6,218 bases of DNA, from contig DCTG01000130.1 of the NCBI GenBank assembly GCA_002329245.1, positions 898-7,115 on the forward strand, in the 5' to 3' direction. Of this stretch, positions 1-6,216 are shown one piece after another. The notes beneath the pieces are model-generated. The model was not told the origin of the DNA and searched no databases. It was given only the letters and a program-made list of their open reading frames with translations. Source of the DNA: Clostridiales bacterium UBA1446. GTDB taxonomy: Bacteria > Bacillota > Clostridia > Oscillospirales > Oscillospiraceae. The first letter of the stretch is position 1. Each line of letters starts with the position of its first letter. The position numbers and the translations under genes are program-made.

Positions 1-1
1 C

Positions 2-538
2 GACGTTATTATCTTAGACGAGCCGACCGTCGGACTCGACCCGAAGCAGATTATTGAGATTCGCGATCTTATTAAAGAGTTGGGAAAAACCCATACCATT
101 ATCCTCAGCAGCCACATTCTTTCCGAAGTCAGCGCGATTTGCGACTACGTCATGATTATTTCGCACGGACGCCTTGTTGCAAGCGACACGCCGGAAAACC
201 TATCCAAAAAAATGGCGGGCAGCAATACGCTCCGTCTCACCGTCCGCGGAAACGAATCCGCCGTGCGGGGCGCTTTGACCAACTTAGCCGGCGTCGACAA
301 AATTACGTTCGCAGAGCCGCAGGAGATGGGCACCGTACAGGTTGTTTTGGACTGCTCCAAAGATCGGGATGTCCGCGACCGCGTGTTTTACGCCCTGGCG
401 GACGCCAAGACCCCCATCCTGAGTATGGCTTACGAAAATCTGACGTTAGAGGACGTCTTCCTGAAGCTCACGTCGGACGGCGACACCATAGCCGCAAATC
501 GGGCGGCATTGGATCAAACGAAGGAAGGAAGGCAATAG
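2..538 (+). CDS. ABC transporter ATP-binding protein, GldA-like (5' partial)
   Basis: This is the C-terminal 178 residues of an ABC ATPase that would power the permease encoded next. The reading frame is open from base 2, so the gene begins outside the window; the first ATG-like start inside (a TTG near 80) is not the real start. Visible in order are Walker B (VIILDEP, residues 2-8), the D-loop (GLDP, 11-14), and the H-loop histidine in SSH (residue 38). A C-terminal extension of about 110 residues follows, ending in LTLEDVFLKLT, typical of the DUF4162-like tail of drug and lipid exporter ATPases. Walker A, the Q-loop and the signature motif must lie upstream of the window. The phrase EPTVGLDPKQIIEIR and the gene order match GldA-like ATPases found beside GldF/GldG proteins. 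The stop TAG lies 3 nt before the permease start, so the two are co-transcribed. The ATPase call is secure; the substrate is unknown. Confidence 0.93.
   Translation, partial: DVIILDEPTVGLDPKQIIEIRDLIKELGKTHTIILSSHILSEVSAICDYVMIISHGRLVASDTPENLSKKMAGSNTLRLTVRGNESAVRGALTNLAGVDKITFAEPQEMGTVQVVLDCSKDRDVRDRVFYALADAKTPILSMAYENLTLEDVFLKLTSDGDTIAANRAALDQTKEGRQ
525..532 (+). promoter_or_regulatory. Ribosome binding site for the GldF-like permease
   Basis: AAGGAAGG lies 9 nt before the ATG at 542, inside the last codons of the upstream ATPase gene. It is part of a short GGAA-rich run. Its position supports the chosen permease start and coupled translation of the two genes. Confidence 0.7.
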
Positions 539-541
539 CAG

Positions 542-1405
542 ATGAAGGCTATCTACAAGAGAGAACTGCGCGCAAACTTTTGCGGCATGATGGGCTATGT
601 TTTCGTCGGATTCATGCTGCTTCTCATCGGTATTTTTACCGCCGCGTTTAACCTGATCGGCGGCTTTCCGTATTTCGAGTTGGTGCTATCCAATATCAGC
701 TTTGTCTACCTGATCGTCATCCCTATCCTAACCATGCGGGTATTGGCCGAGGAGCGCCACCAGAAAACGGATCAGCTTCTTTATTCCAGCCCCATTCCCA
801 TTTCCAAGGTAATTATCGGCAAGTATTTGGCCATGGTAACTACGCTTGCCATCCCTCTGGCGGTCTCCGCTTTCTATCCCCTGATTCTCAGCAATTACGG
901 TCCGGTTTATTTTAAGACTACCTACAGCGTCCTGTTAGCCTTTTTCCTCTTGGGAGCCGTTCTGATATCCATAGGGTTGTTCCTCTCCTCCCTGACGGAA
1001 TCCCAGATCATTGCGGCGGTTATCACCTTCGGCGCAATCATTTTCTGTTATTTAGCCGATGCGCTTAAAAACATGGTATCCGGTTCCGTCAACACCTCCT
1101 TGGTTGTCTTCACCGCTTTAATTTTAGTCGTCATGCTGATTATCCGCTATATGACCAAAAACTGGACAACAGCCCTTTCCGTCGCGGTCGTGCTGGAGCT
1201 TATCCTGCTGGCACTGCGCTTTTTGTCCCCCAACGCCATGAACGGCGCAATCACCGCGCTGCTCGGTTCGGTTTCAGCCTTTTCCAGAATGACTAATTTT
1301 ATGAACGGGATATTCGATTTCACTGCAATCATCTACTATCTTTCCGTGATTGGACTCTTCCTTTTCTTCAGCTTTCAGTCTGTCGAAAAGCGGAGATGGA
1401 GCTAA
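542..1405 (+). CDS. ABC-2 type permease, GldF-like
   Basis: This is a 287-residue integral membrane protein, the predicted transmembrane subunit partnering the upstream ATPase. Hydrophobic segments can be seen at about 16-38, 52-66, 93-115, 127-150, 154-175, 187-203, 207-227 and 263-280, so six to eight helices. The cytoplasmic stretch after the second segment (about 64-88, with the charged EERHQKTDQLLYSSPI) corresponds to the coupling region of ABC-2 permeases, which often reads as 'EE...T..LL..SP'. The N-terminus MKAIYKREL is the usual amphipathic cytoplasmic entry helix, and the C-terminus ends in a positively charged EKRRWS. The ATG at 542 is supported by AAGGAAGG at 525-532 and a 3-nt gap from the preceding stop. 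The stop codon is part of the ribosome binding site of the GldG-like gene. Family assignment is good; the transported molecule cannot be told from sequence. Confidence 0.93.
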   Translation: MKAIYKRELRANFCGMMGYVFVGFMLLLIGIFTAAFNLIGGFPYFELVLSNISFVYLIVIPILTMRVLAEERHQKTDQLLYSSPIPISKVIIGKYLAMVTTLAIPLAVSAFYPLILSNYGPVYFKTTYSVLLAFFLLGAVLISIGLFLSSLTESQIIAAVITFGAIIFCYLADALKNMVSGSVNTSLVVFTALILVVMLIIRYMTKNWTTALSVAVVLELILLALRFLSPNAMNGAITALLGSVSAFSRMTNFMNGIFDFTAIIYYLSVIGLFLFFSFQSVEKRRWS

Positions 1406-1410
1406 GGAGG
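1403..1410 (+). promoter_or_regulatory. Strong Shine-Dalgarno of the GldG-like gene, overlapping the upstream stop
   Basis: TAAGGAGG contains the permease stop codon TAA as its first three bases and leaves 7 nt to the ATG at 1418. It is a near-perfect anti-16S match and fixes the start of the GldG-like gene. A ribosome finishing the permease would sit on this site, favouring coupled translation. Confidence 0.88.
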
Positions 1411-1417
1411 GCCCGAC

Positions 1418-2899
1418 ATGAATACGAAAAAAACACCGGAAGAAAAAGCAGCGGCCAAAGAAAACCGCAGGCAGGAATTCCAGAGCCAGCAGTTTAAACG
1501 CGGCGGATACAGCATTTCCCTATCCGCCCTTGCACTTGCCATCGTGATCTTTGTCAACCTATTGGTTGGAAAGCTCCCTTCAACCATTACCAAGCCCGAT
1601 ATTTCCAAGGAGGGAACTTTTACCCTTTCAGACGCGACGAAAACCGCGGTTAAAAACCTAGCCGAACCCGTAACCTTTTACCTGCTCGCGGAAACCGGCG
1701 CGGAAGATACCACCATCAAGCAGCTGCTCGAACGTTATGACGAGCTTTCCGCCAACCTCGACGTGCAATACGTGGATCCTGTTCAAAACCCCTATTTTTC
1801 GCAGCAGTACACCACCGCGACGCTTGCTCCAAACAGTGTCATCGCGGTAAGCGAGAAGCGAAGCCTTCCTATAGACTACAGCGAGATTTATGTCACCGAG
1901 TATGTCTATGATTACAGCATCAACAACTACAACACGGAAACCAATTTTGACGGTGAAAACGCATTTACGTCCGCTATAGACTATGTGACGAGCGACACGC
2001 TCCCCACCGCCTATCTTCTGACCGGGCACGGGGAAGGAAACCTTCCGCAGAGTCTGAAGGACTCCATATCACGCCAGAACATCCTGCTCAATGAGCTCAA
2101 TTTGGCGAAAGAAAACGAGGTCCCGGACAACGCCGCCTGCCTCTTTATCTGCAGTCCCTCCACAGATCTTTCCGCGGACGAGACGGATAAGATCCTGTCT
2201 TACCTTGACGCGGGCGGAAAGCTCCTGCTTATCACGGACTATACCAAGGAGGAAATGCCCAACCTCGCCTCCATCGGAGCCTTCTTCGGCCTGCACAAGA
2301 CGGACGGAATCGTAATCGAGGGCGACCAGAACCACAGCATATACAACTTCCCGCAATATCTCTTCCCCATCATTGCAAACCATGAGATCACCGATCCCAT
2401 CGTGAAGAACAATTATTCCATCCTGATGCCGATCGTACAGGGCATCGAGGAGGATGAAACCCACCGCAGCACGCTTACCATTACTCCCCTGCTGACCACT
2501 TCGAACCAGTCCTATTCCAAGATTTCGGCCCTCGACATGAAAACAACGGAGAAAGAACCCGGAGACATTGACGGTCCCTTCAACCTTTGTATGCTCGCCA
2601 CCGAATACTTGGAAGACCGGGAAACGGAACTGATCTGGTTCGGCGGCAGCAGCTTCCTCGCCGAACAGGTTGACAGCACGGTATCCGGCGCCAACACCGA
2701 CCTTTTCCTTAACGCGCTTAGTTACCTGTGCGAGAAAGAAAACAGCATTACGATTCACGCCAAAGATTCCACCGCCGAGCAACTGACAATCCCCGCAAGC
2801 GGAACCATCGTCTGGGGCATTTTGCTTGCCGTCATCCTTCCCTTAGCTACCGTAATCTATGGAACCGTGATATGGCGCAAGAGGAGGAAGCGCGTATAA
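1418..2899 (+). CDS. GldG-like ABC transporter auxiliary protein
   Basis: This 493-residue protein resembles GldG-family/ABC_transp_aux (PF09822-like) proteins that accompany GldA/GldF transporters. A charged cytoplasmic N-terminus (1-29) is followed by a membrane helix at about 33-52, a large soluble domain at about 55-460 predicted to lie outside the membrane, a second helix at about 462-485, and a positive RKRRKR tail inside. Family-like landmarks are TLSDATKTAVKNL (69-81), the VQYVDPVQNP stretch (117-125), the conserved-looking GHGEGN (203-208), and a Rossmann-like strand and helix with DLSADETDKI then LDAGGKLLLITD (250-274). No obvious catalytic cysteine elbow is seen, so a binding or scaffold role is more likely than enzymatic activity; that is inference. 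The start is fixed by TAAGGAGG 7 nt upstream. The stop TAA shares one base with the next gene's ATG. In Bacteroidota GldG is needed for gliding; here its job is unknown. Confidence 0.9.
   Translation: MNTKKTPEEKAAAKENRRQEFQSQQFKRGGYSISLSALALAIVIFVNLLVGKLPSTITKPDISKEGTFTLSDATKTAVKNLAEPVTFYLLAETGAEDTTIKQLLERYDELSANLDVQYVDPVQNPYFSQQYTTATLAPNSVIAVSEKRSLPIDYSEIYVTEYVYDYSINNYNTETNFDGENAFTSAIDYVTSDTLPTAYLLTGHGEGNLPQSLKDSISRQNILLNELNLAKENEVPDNAACLFICSPSTDLSADETDKILSYLDAGGKLLLITDYTKEEMPNLASIGAFFGLHKTDGIVIEGDQNHSIYNFPQYLFPIIANHEITDPIVKNNYSILMPIVQGIEEDETHRSTLTITPLLTTSNQSYSKISALDMKTTEKEPGDIDGPFNLCMLATEYLEDRETELIWFGGSSFLAEQVDSTVSGANTDLFLNALSYLCEKENSITIHAKDSTAEQLTIPASGTIVWGILLAVILPLATVIYGTVIWRKRRKRV
2882..2887 (+). 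promoter_or_regulatory. Ribosome binding site deciding the DUF4340 gene start
   Basis: AGGAGG lies inside the last codons of the GldG-like gene, 11 nt before the ATG at 2899. It supports this ATG over the in-frame ATG at 2872 and over the longer open frame reaching back to 2728, neither of which has such a site in front. The spacing is slightly long, but overlapping GGAAG bases at 2886-2890 shorten it. Confidence 0.75.
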
Positions 2900-4347
2900 T
2901 GAGAAAACGCAGGACATTCCTTGCCCTTACCATCACGCTTTGCGTCTTAGTAGGCGCATACGCAGCGATAATGATTTATAACAAGTATAAGTCGCCCCCC
3001 GCCGTAGAGACGCAGGAGATGGTTATCTTTACCTGCAGCTCGATATCGGACATCTCCTATACCTATGGGGAGGAATCGCTGCACTTTGTTTGGAGCGATG
3101 CGGAATCCCAGTGGTATTATGATCAGGACAGCAATTTCCCCTTAAAACAGTCAAAGCTCACGGCAATGGTGCGGGATTTGAAATCGTTTACCGTTCTTCG
3201 CCTCGTGCAGCAGGGCACGGACAATCTGAAAAACTTCGGATTGGATCAGCCTGCCTACTCCTTTACCGCCATTACCGGAACCGGGGAAAAGGTGTCTTTC
3301 CAAATAGGCGCGCAAAACGCCACAACCGGACACTATTACCTTCATATGGACGGCAAGGACGCTGTTTACCTGATGGACAAAAGCGATGCCGCACATTTTA
3401 TGTTGACACTCAACGATCTCGTCACACTCGACACGCTGCCCAAGGTGAAGCAGTCATTGGTGCATGAACTTCGCATTTCCGGTCCGGAAGGCAGCCAATT
3501 AAACTTTGTATATCTGCCGGACGGAAGCGACACCTATTATACCAACGAACAGCACTGGTTTCTCAAGGCGGAAGACGGCTCGCTCTCCCCGGTATATGAC
3601 GTTAAGATCGACGGCATACTCTCTTCGATCTTGGATATGAAGTACGAATCCTGTCTGGCTTACCGGGCATCGGTGCCGGAACGCTTACTCTTAGGCGTGG
3701 AAGAACCTGTTTTCTCGATCACCGTAGACTATACCGCTGTGATCGAGGAAGAGTCCGCCGAAGGTGAAACGCCAAAAACCCGCACGGAAGAAGCAACCTT
3801 CACACTTTATCTCGGGACACTCTATGGCGATTCTTCAATCTGCGCGCGGCTGGAAGGCTCCGATATGATCGGTCTTGTCGACCTTGAATCCGTAACTTCC
3901 GTTCTGCAGCTAAATCCCGCCGACCTGTATCTCAGAGATGTCTGCCTCCTGAAGCTTGATGAAGTCAAATCCCTGACGATCGTTTGTGACGGAAAAGCCT
4001 ATCAGATCGAGATCGAGCGCCATGAGGAACCGGCAGCCGACGGCGCAACAGACATCGTTGCCTCTTATACGGTAAACGGTGAAGCGGCGGAGGCAGAGAA
4101 AGTGGAGAAGTTATTCAAAGCCATTACCGCGCTGAAGACGGAATCCGTAGCAAAAAGCGACCCGGGCAAATCCCCCGATGTCACGATCACCTTTGAGCGG
4201 GACCGGAACACATTCGCCTCTCTTAAAATGGAGCTGGTCCCCTACGACACCAATTTTTATCTGGTTCGTTTTGCCGGCGACAACAGCTTGCTGGTCAACA
4301 GACGCGCGGTCGAGATGCTGATCGGCTTTCTGGAAAACTTCAACTAA
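2899..4347 (+). CDS. DUF4340 domain-containing membrane-anchored protein
   Basis: This 482-residue protein has a positive N-terminus (MRKRR), one hydrophobic helix at about 6-27, and a long soluble region predicted outside the membrane. No lipobox is seen and the hydrophobic stretch runs past AYAA, so an uncleaved anchor is more likely than secretion. The soluble part has the DUF4340 pattern: a WYYD strand near 72-75, LKNFGLDQP at 110-118, an FQIGAQN strand near 134-140, YYLHMDG at 146-152 and VYLMD at 156-160. The same pattern recurs as LLLGVEEP (263-270) with LYLG and MIGLVDLESV, and a third time near 426-478, so the protein seems to contain three diverged modules. The open frame extends upstream to 2728, but that part overlaps the GldG-like gene out of frame and is rejected; the ATG at 2899 has AGGAGG upstream and overlaps the previous stop as TAATG. 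DUF4340 proteins commonly follow GldG-like genes; the molecular function is unknown, probably as an extracytoplasmic partner of the transporter. Confidence 0.9.
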   Translation: MRKRRTFLALTITLCVLVGAYAAIMIYNKYKSPPAVETQEMVIFTCSSISDISYTYGEESLHFVWSDAESQWYYDQDSNFPLKQSKLTAMVRDLKSFTVLRLVQQGTDNLKNFGLDQPAYSFTAITGTGEKVSFQIGAQNATTGHYYLHMDGKDAVYLMDKSDAAHFMLTLNDLVTLDTLPKVKQSLVHELRISGPEGSQLNFVYLPDGSDTYYTNEQHWFLKAEDGSLSPVYDVKIDGILSSILDMKYESCLAYRASVPERLLLGVEEPVFSITVDYTAVIEEESAEGETPKTRTEEATFTLYLGTLYGDSSICARLEGSDMIGLVDLESVTSVLQLNPADLYLRDVCLLKLDEVKSLTIVCDGKAYQIEIERHEEPAADGATDIVASYTVNGEAAEAEKVEKLFKAITALKTESVAKSDPGKSPDVTITFERDRNTFASLKMELVPYDTNFYLVRFAGDNSLLVNRRAVEMLIGFLENFN

Positions 4348-4349
4348 AC

Positions 4350-4398
4350 CAATCGATCACAACCACCGGAAGAAATAGTCCAAATCAATCTATCACAA
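4350..4398. repeat. Imperfect 13-bp direct repeat pair in the convergent intergenic region
   Basis: CAATCGATCACAA (4350-4362) and CAATCTATCACAA (4386-4398) differ at one base and start 36 nt apart, just after the DUF4340 stop codon. The stretch holds no gene. It could be a chance duplication or a remnant; no function is proposed. Confidence 0.5.
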
Positions 4399-4404
4399 AC
4401 TTCA

Positions 4405-4444
4405 GGGCGGCACCCGTTTTCGGGATGCCGCCCTAATGTTTTTT
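4405..4444 (+). terminator. Rho-independent terminator of the GldAFG/DUF4340 operon
   Basis: GGGCGGCA (4405-4412) pairs with TGCCGCCC (4426-4433), continued after a single bulged A by CCCG/CGGG around a TTTT loop. This gives a 12-bp GC-rich stem. Six T residues follow at 4439-4444, after TAATG. It lies 57 nt past the DUF4340 stop, so it ends the + operon. Read on the - strand the stem has only a poor T tract (CTGAAGTTTG), though A residues precede it, so it may terminate the opposing operon weakly. Confidence 0.9.
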
Positions 4445-4452
4445 CATCAACC

Positions 4453-4483
4453 GGTACACCTGCTTCTTTCGCTCTATTGTACC
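4453..4483. repeat. Short inverted repeat between the convergent operons
   Basis: GGTACA (4453-4458) and TGTACC (4478-4483) are perfect 6-bp inverted arms around a 19-nt spacer. The arms are short and no T run follows on either strand, so this is not a convincing terminator. It lies where the - strand operon must end, and is noted as the only dyad there apart from the strong hairpin at 4405-4433. Confidence 0.3.
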
Positions 4484-4520
4484 ATTTGTCTTGTTCCCCG
4501 TTTATAACTATGATATTTCG

Positions 4521-5135
4521 CTATCGGATTTCCTTCCTTTTGTAAATCCATATGGAAACCGAAACGGAGGCCAGAAACAGGAGTATGCAAGCGAAAAATA
4601 TGACGGACAGACTCGAGCCGGAAAACATGCCCTGGAAGATATCATTTTCAATTTCCGGTAGTGCGCCAATCACCGCCGCCGGCAGAAATGCCAACAAGAT
4701 CATCAAAATACGCCCGCGTTCTACGCCGAAGCGAAAGATCAGGGGCAGCAGAAGGGAGAGAAAACACAGGCCCGTTGCCGCGAAGAGAAGGGGCTTATAA
4801 ATCAGGCCACCGGCAACATCCGTTCCGGAAAACAGAAGTAAGGCCACGTTCACAATAAAAGCGGCTGTACAGAAAAGAAGGCCGAGCAAATACTTGGATA
4901 AAACGATATCCCTGCGGGAAACCGGCATAGAAAGGGCGTACCTGTCCCATTTCGCCCTTTCATCATAGGCAATTGCCGTGATCGGAAGAACGGCGCACAT
5001 GACGGATATCATTGTTCCGAAAAAGTCGCTCATCCCCGCGGTGAGCGCCAACACGAGATAGATGGCAATAAACACGCCGTAATAGAGCAACTGCTTTTTT
5101 ATATTCAGCAAATCCTTCACAATGAGGCCCTGCAT
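4521..5135 (-). CDS. ABC-2 family permease, PF13346-like
   Basis: This 204-residue protein has six hydrophobic segments, at about 17-33, 38-56, 79-101, 112-134, 141-160 and 175-197, and a positive tail IYKRKEIR. The start MQGLIVKDLLNIKKQ and the cytoplasmic loop YDERAKWDRYALSMPVSR (57-74) followed by DIVLSKYLLG are hallmarks of the ABC2_membrane_5 type of permease, common in Bacillota next to a GntR regulator and an ATPase. At about 200 residues it is full length for this type and probably works as a dimer with the ATPase encoded just upstream. The start ATG is supported by TAAGGAGGG 6 nt before it (5142-5150), and the gene overlaps the ATPase gene by 19 nt. Export of, or resistance to, a cell-envelope-active compound is a plausible role by analogy only. 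Confidence 0.92.
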   Translation of the reverse strand: MQGLIVKDLLNIKKQLLYYGVFIAIYLVLALTAGMSDFFGTMISVMCAVLPITAIAYDERAKWDRYALSMPVSRRDIVLSKYLLGLLFCTAAFIVNVALLLFSGTDVAGGLIYKPLLFAATGLCFLSLLLPLIFRFGVERGRILMILLAFLPAAVIGALPEIENDIFQGMFSGSSLSVIFFACILLFLASVSVSIWIYKRKEIR

Positions 5136-5980
5136 TCCGAACCCTCCTTAATATAGTAGAGCATGATGTCCTCGATGTTTGCTTTGTCAACAGTCAATCC
5201 CGCAGGCAGTTTATCCCGTTCAGCCAGCGCTTCCACGCCAAACTGCCCTTTCCGGCAGCCTTTGACCGCAGAAGCCGGAAGATTTTTCAGCTGCTCCTCA
5301 GAGCATTTAAGAATGCCAAACCGATCAAGAAGAATATCCTTCTCTTCGCTGAACACGATTTCTCCCCGGTGAAGAAAGGTGATATAATCGCAGACTTTCT
5401 CGAGATCACTTGTGATATGGGAGGAGAGGATGACCGCATGAGATTCATTCTGAATAAATTCAAACAGCTCCTCTAAGATTTCGTCGCGTACAATCGGGTC
5501 GAGCCCGCTGGTCGCCTCGTCTAAAATTAATAGCTCGGCACCATGAGACAAGGCTACGGCAATGCTCAGCTTCATTTTCATGCCGCCAGAATATTCCTTA
5601 ATATCCTTTCTCTCCGGCAGAGAAAAGCGCTTTAATAACCCCTTGAAGCGCTCTTCATCCCAGGTGCGGTAGATTCGCCGCATGATGGTGTTCACATGCC
5701 CGGCTGTTACGTTTTCGGGAAACGAACATTCGTCTAACACGACGCCTAACCGTTCCTTGATGTCTTTGCTCTCCGCGCCGTTTTCCTCCCCCAAAATGCA
5801 AATCCTTCCGCTGTCCCGCCGGATCAGATCTAAAATCAACTTGATCGTCGTCGTTTTCCCCGCTCCGTTTTCTCCAATCAAACCCATAATGCAGCCTTTC
5901 GGCAGTTCTATGTCGACGTCATGGAGCCAAAATCCGTCATATCGTTTGTTCAGTTTTTCCACCTGCAAAGCAAGTTCCAT
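5117..5980 (-). CDS. ABC transporter ATP-binding protein (GntR/ABC cassette, YtrB/CcmA-like)
   Basis: This 287-residue cytoplasmic ATPase should energise the downstream permease. Motifs in order are Walker A GENGAGKT (36-43), the Q-loop region LGVVLDE (78-84), the ABC signature YSGGM (130-134), Walker B ELLILDEAT (149-157) with catalytic E155, the D-loop SGLDP (158-162), and the H-loop histidine H188 in SSH. At the Q-loop, aspartate (D83) stands where glutamine is usual; similar substitutions occur in this branch of bacterial ATPases as I recall. Residues after about 215 form a variable C-terminal tail ending near DIMLYYIKEG. The ATG start follows the GntR stop by 5 nt, with AGAGAGGA (5990-5997) 9 nt upstream. 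The 3' end overlaps the permease by 19 nt. All catalytic motifs except the Q-loop glutamine are intact, so it should be active. Confidence 0.95.
   Translation of the reverse strand: MELALQVEKLNKRYDGFWLHDVDIELPKGCIMGLIGENGAGKTTTIKLILDLIRRDSGRICILGEENGAESKDIKERLGVVLDECSFPENVTAGHVNTIMRRIYRTWDEERFKGLLKRFSLPERKDIKEYSGGMKMKLSIAVALSHGAELLILDEATSGLDPIVRDEILEELFEFIQNESHAVILSSHITSDLEKVCDYITFLHRGEIVFSEEKDILLDRFGILKCSEEQLKNLPASAVKGCRKGQFGVEALAERDKLPAGLTVDKANIEDIMLYYIKEGSECRASL
5142..5150 (-). promoter_or_regulatory. Strong Shine-Dalgarno of the - strand permease, inside the ATPase gene
   Basis: On the - strand TAAGGAGGG lies 6 nt before the permease ATG and within the last codons of the ATPase gene. It fixes the permease start despite the 19-nt overlap, and lets ribosomes ending the ATPase gene restart at once. 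Confidence 0.88.
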
Positions 5981-5985
5981 TCGTA

Positions 5986-6216
5986 TCAGTCCTCTCTATA
6001 GATCGTCACAAGCATTTCCACCAGTTCTGATTCGGAAAGGCCTGAAAGCCTTGCCATATCGACCGCCTGCTGCAAATACCCTTCTGTGATTCTCAGGTAT
6101 TCCTCGTGTATGAGCTGCATATTTTTCCCGGCGACAAAGCTTCCCTTTCCCGCGACCGATTCGATAAAGCCTTCTCGCTCCAGTTCCTCGTATGCCCGTT
6201 TCGTGGAAATGACGCT
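5986..6216 (-). CDS. GntR-family transcriptional regulator, YtrA-like (5' partial)
   Basis: The window edge cuts this gene, leaving the C-terminal 76 residues. The visible part starts in the winged helix-turn-helix: SVISTKRAYEELEREGFIES (1-20) is the recognition helix and following helix, and VAGKGSFVAG (21-30) is the wing. It is followed by only about 46 more residues (helical, ending VEMLVTIYRED). That short C-terminal part rules out the large effector domains of FadR, HutC or MocR regulators and fits the YtrA subfamily, whose members are about 120-130 residues and regulate linked ABC transporter operons. The N-terminal start of the DNA-binding domain, the promoter and the likely operator lie beyond 6218. 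The stop TGA is 5 nt before the ATPase start, so regulator and transporter are co-transcribed, and self-repression relieved by an envelope-active ligand is the usual model for such cassettes (inference here). Confidence 0.92.
   Translation of the reverse strand, partial: SVISTKRAYEELEREGFIESVAGKGSFVAGKNMQLIHEEYLRITEGYLQQAVDMARLSGLSESELVEMLVTIYRED
5990..5997 (-). promoter_or_regulatory. Ribosome binding site of the - strand ATPase
   Basis: On the - strand AGAGAGGA lies 9 nt before the ATPase ATG and inside the last codons of the GntR gene. It is weaker than the permease site at 5142-5150, which could let the permease be made at equal or higher rate. Confidence 0.6.

Noticed and set aside
80..538. 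TTG at 80 as the start of the first ATPase
   Set aside because: The frame continues open to base 2 and encodes Walker B and the D-loop upstream of this codon, so the gene is cut by the window edge rather than short.
139..651. Second + strand open frame of 170 codons crossing the ATPase/permease junction
   Set aside because: It overlaps both real genes in another frame, is very rich in Arg and His, and shows no domain; it is a shadow.
2069..2782. Long open frame of 237 codons on the - strand opposite the GldG-like gene
   Set aside because: It is fully antisense to a well-supported gene, has no convincing ribosome binding site or recognisable motif, and its low-complexity Gly/Val/Arg-rich translation is typical of a shadow frame.
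2728..2898. N-terminal extension of the DUF4340 gene by 57 codons
   Set aside because: It overlaps the GldG-like gene out of frame, translates to a basic, non-hydrophobic stretch, and would bury the membrane anchor. The ATG at 2899 has AGGAGG upstream and a TAATG junction.
1..4347. Gliding motility as the function of the left operon
   Set aside because: Only the ABC transporter part of the gliding gene set is present and the organism looks like Bacillota, where related cassettes occur without gliding. The names mark homology, not function.
5682..6089. + strand open frame of 135 codons opposite the - strand ATPase and GntR genes
   Set aside because: It is antisense to two motif-bearing genes, has a Ser/Pro-rich translation with no family resemblance, and no ribosome binding site supports it.
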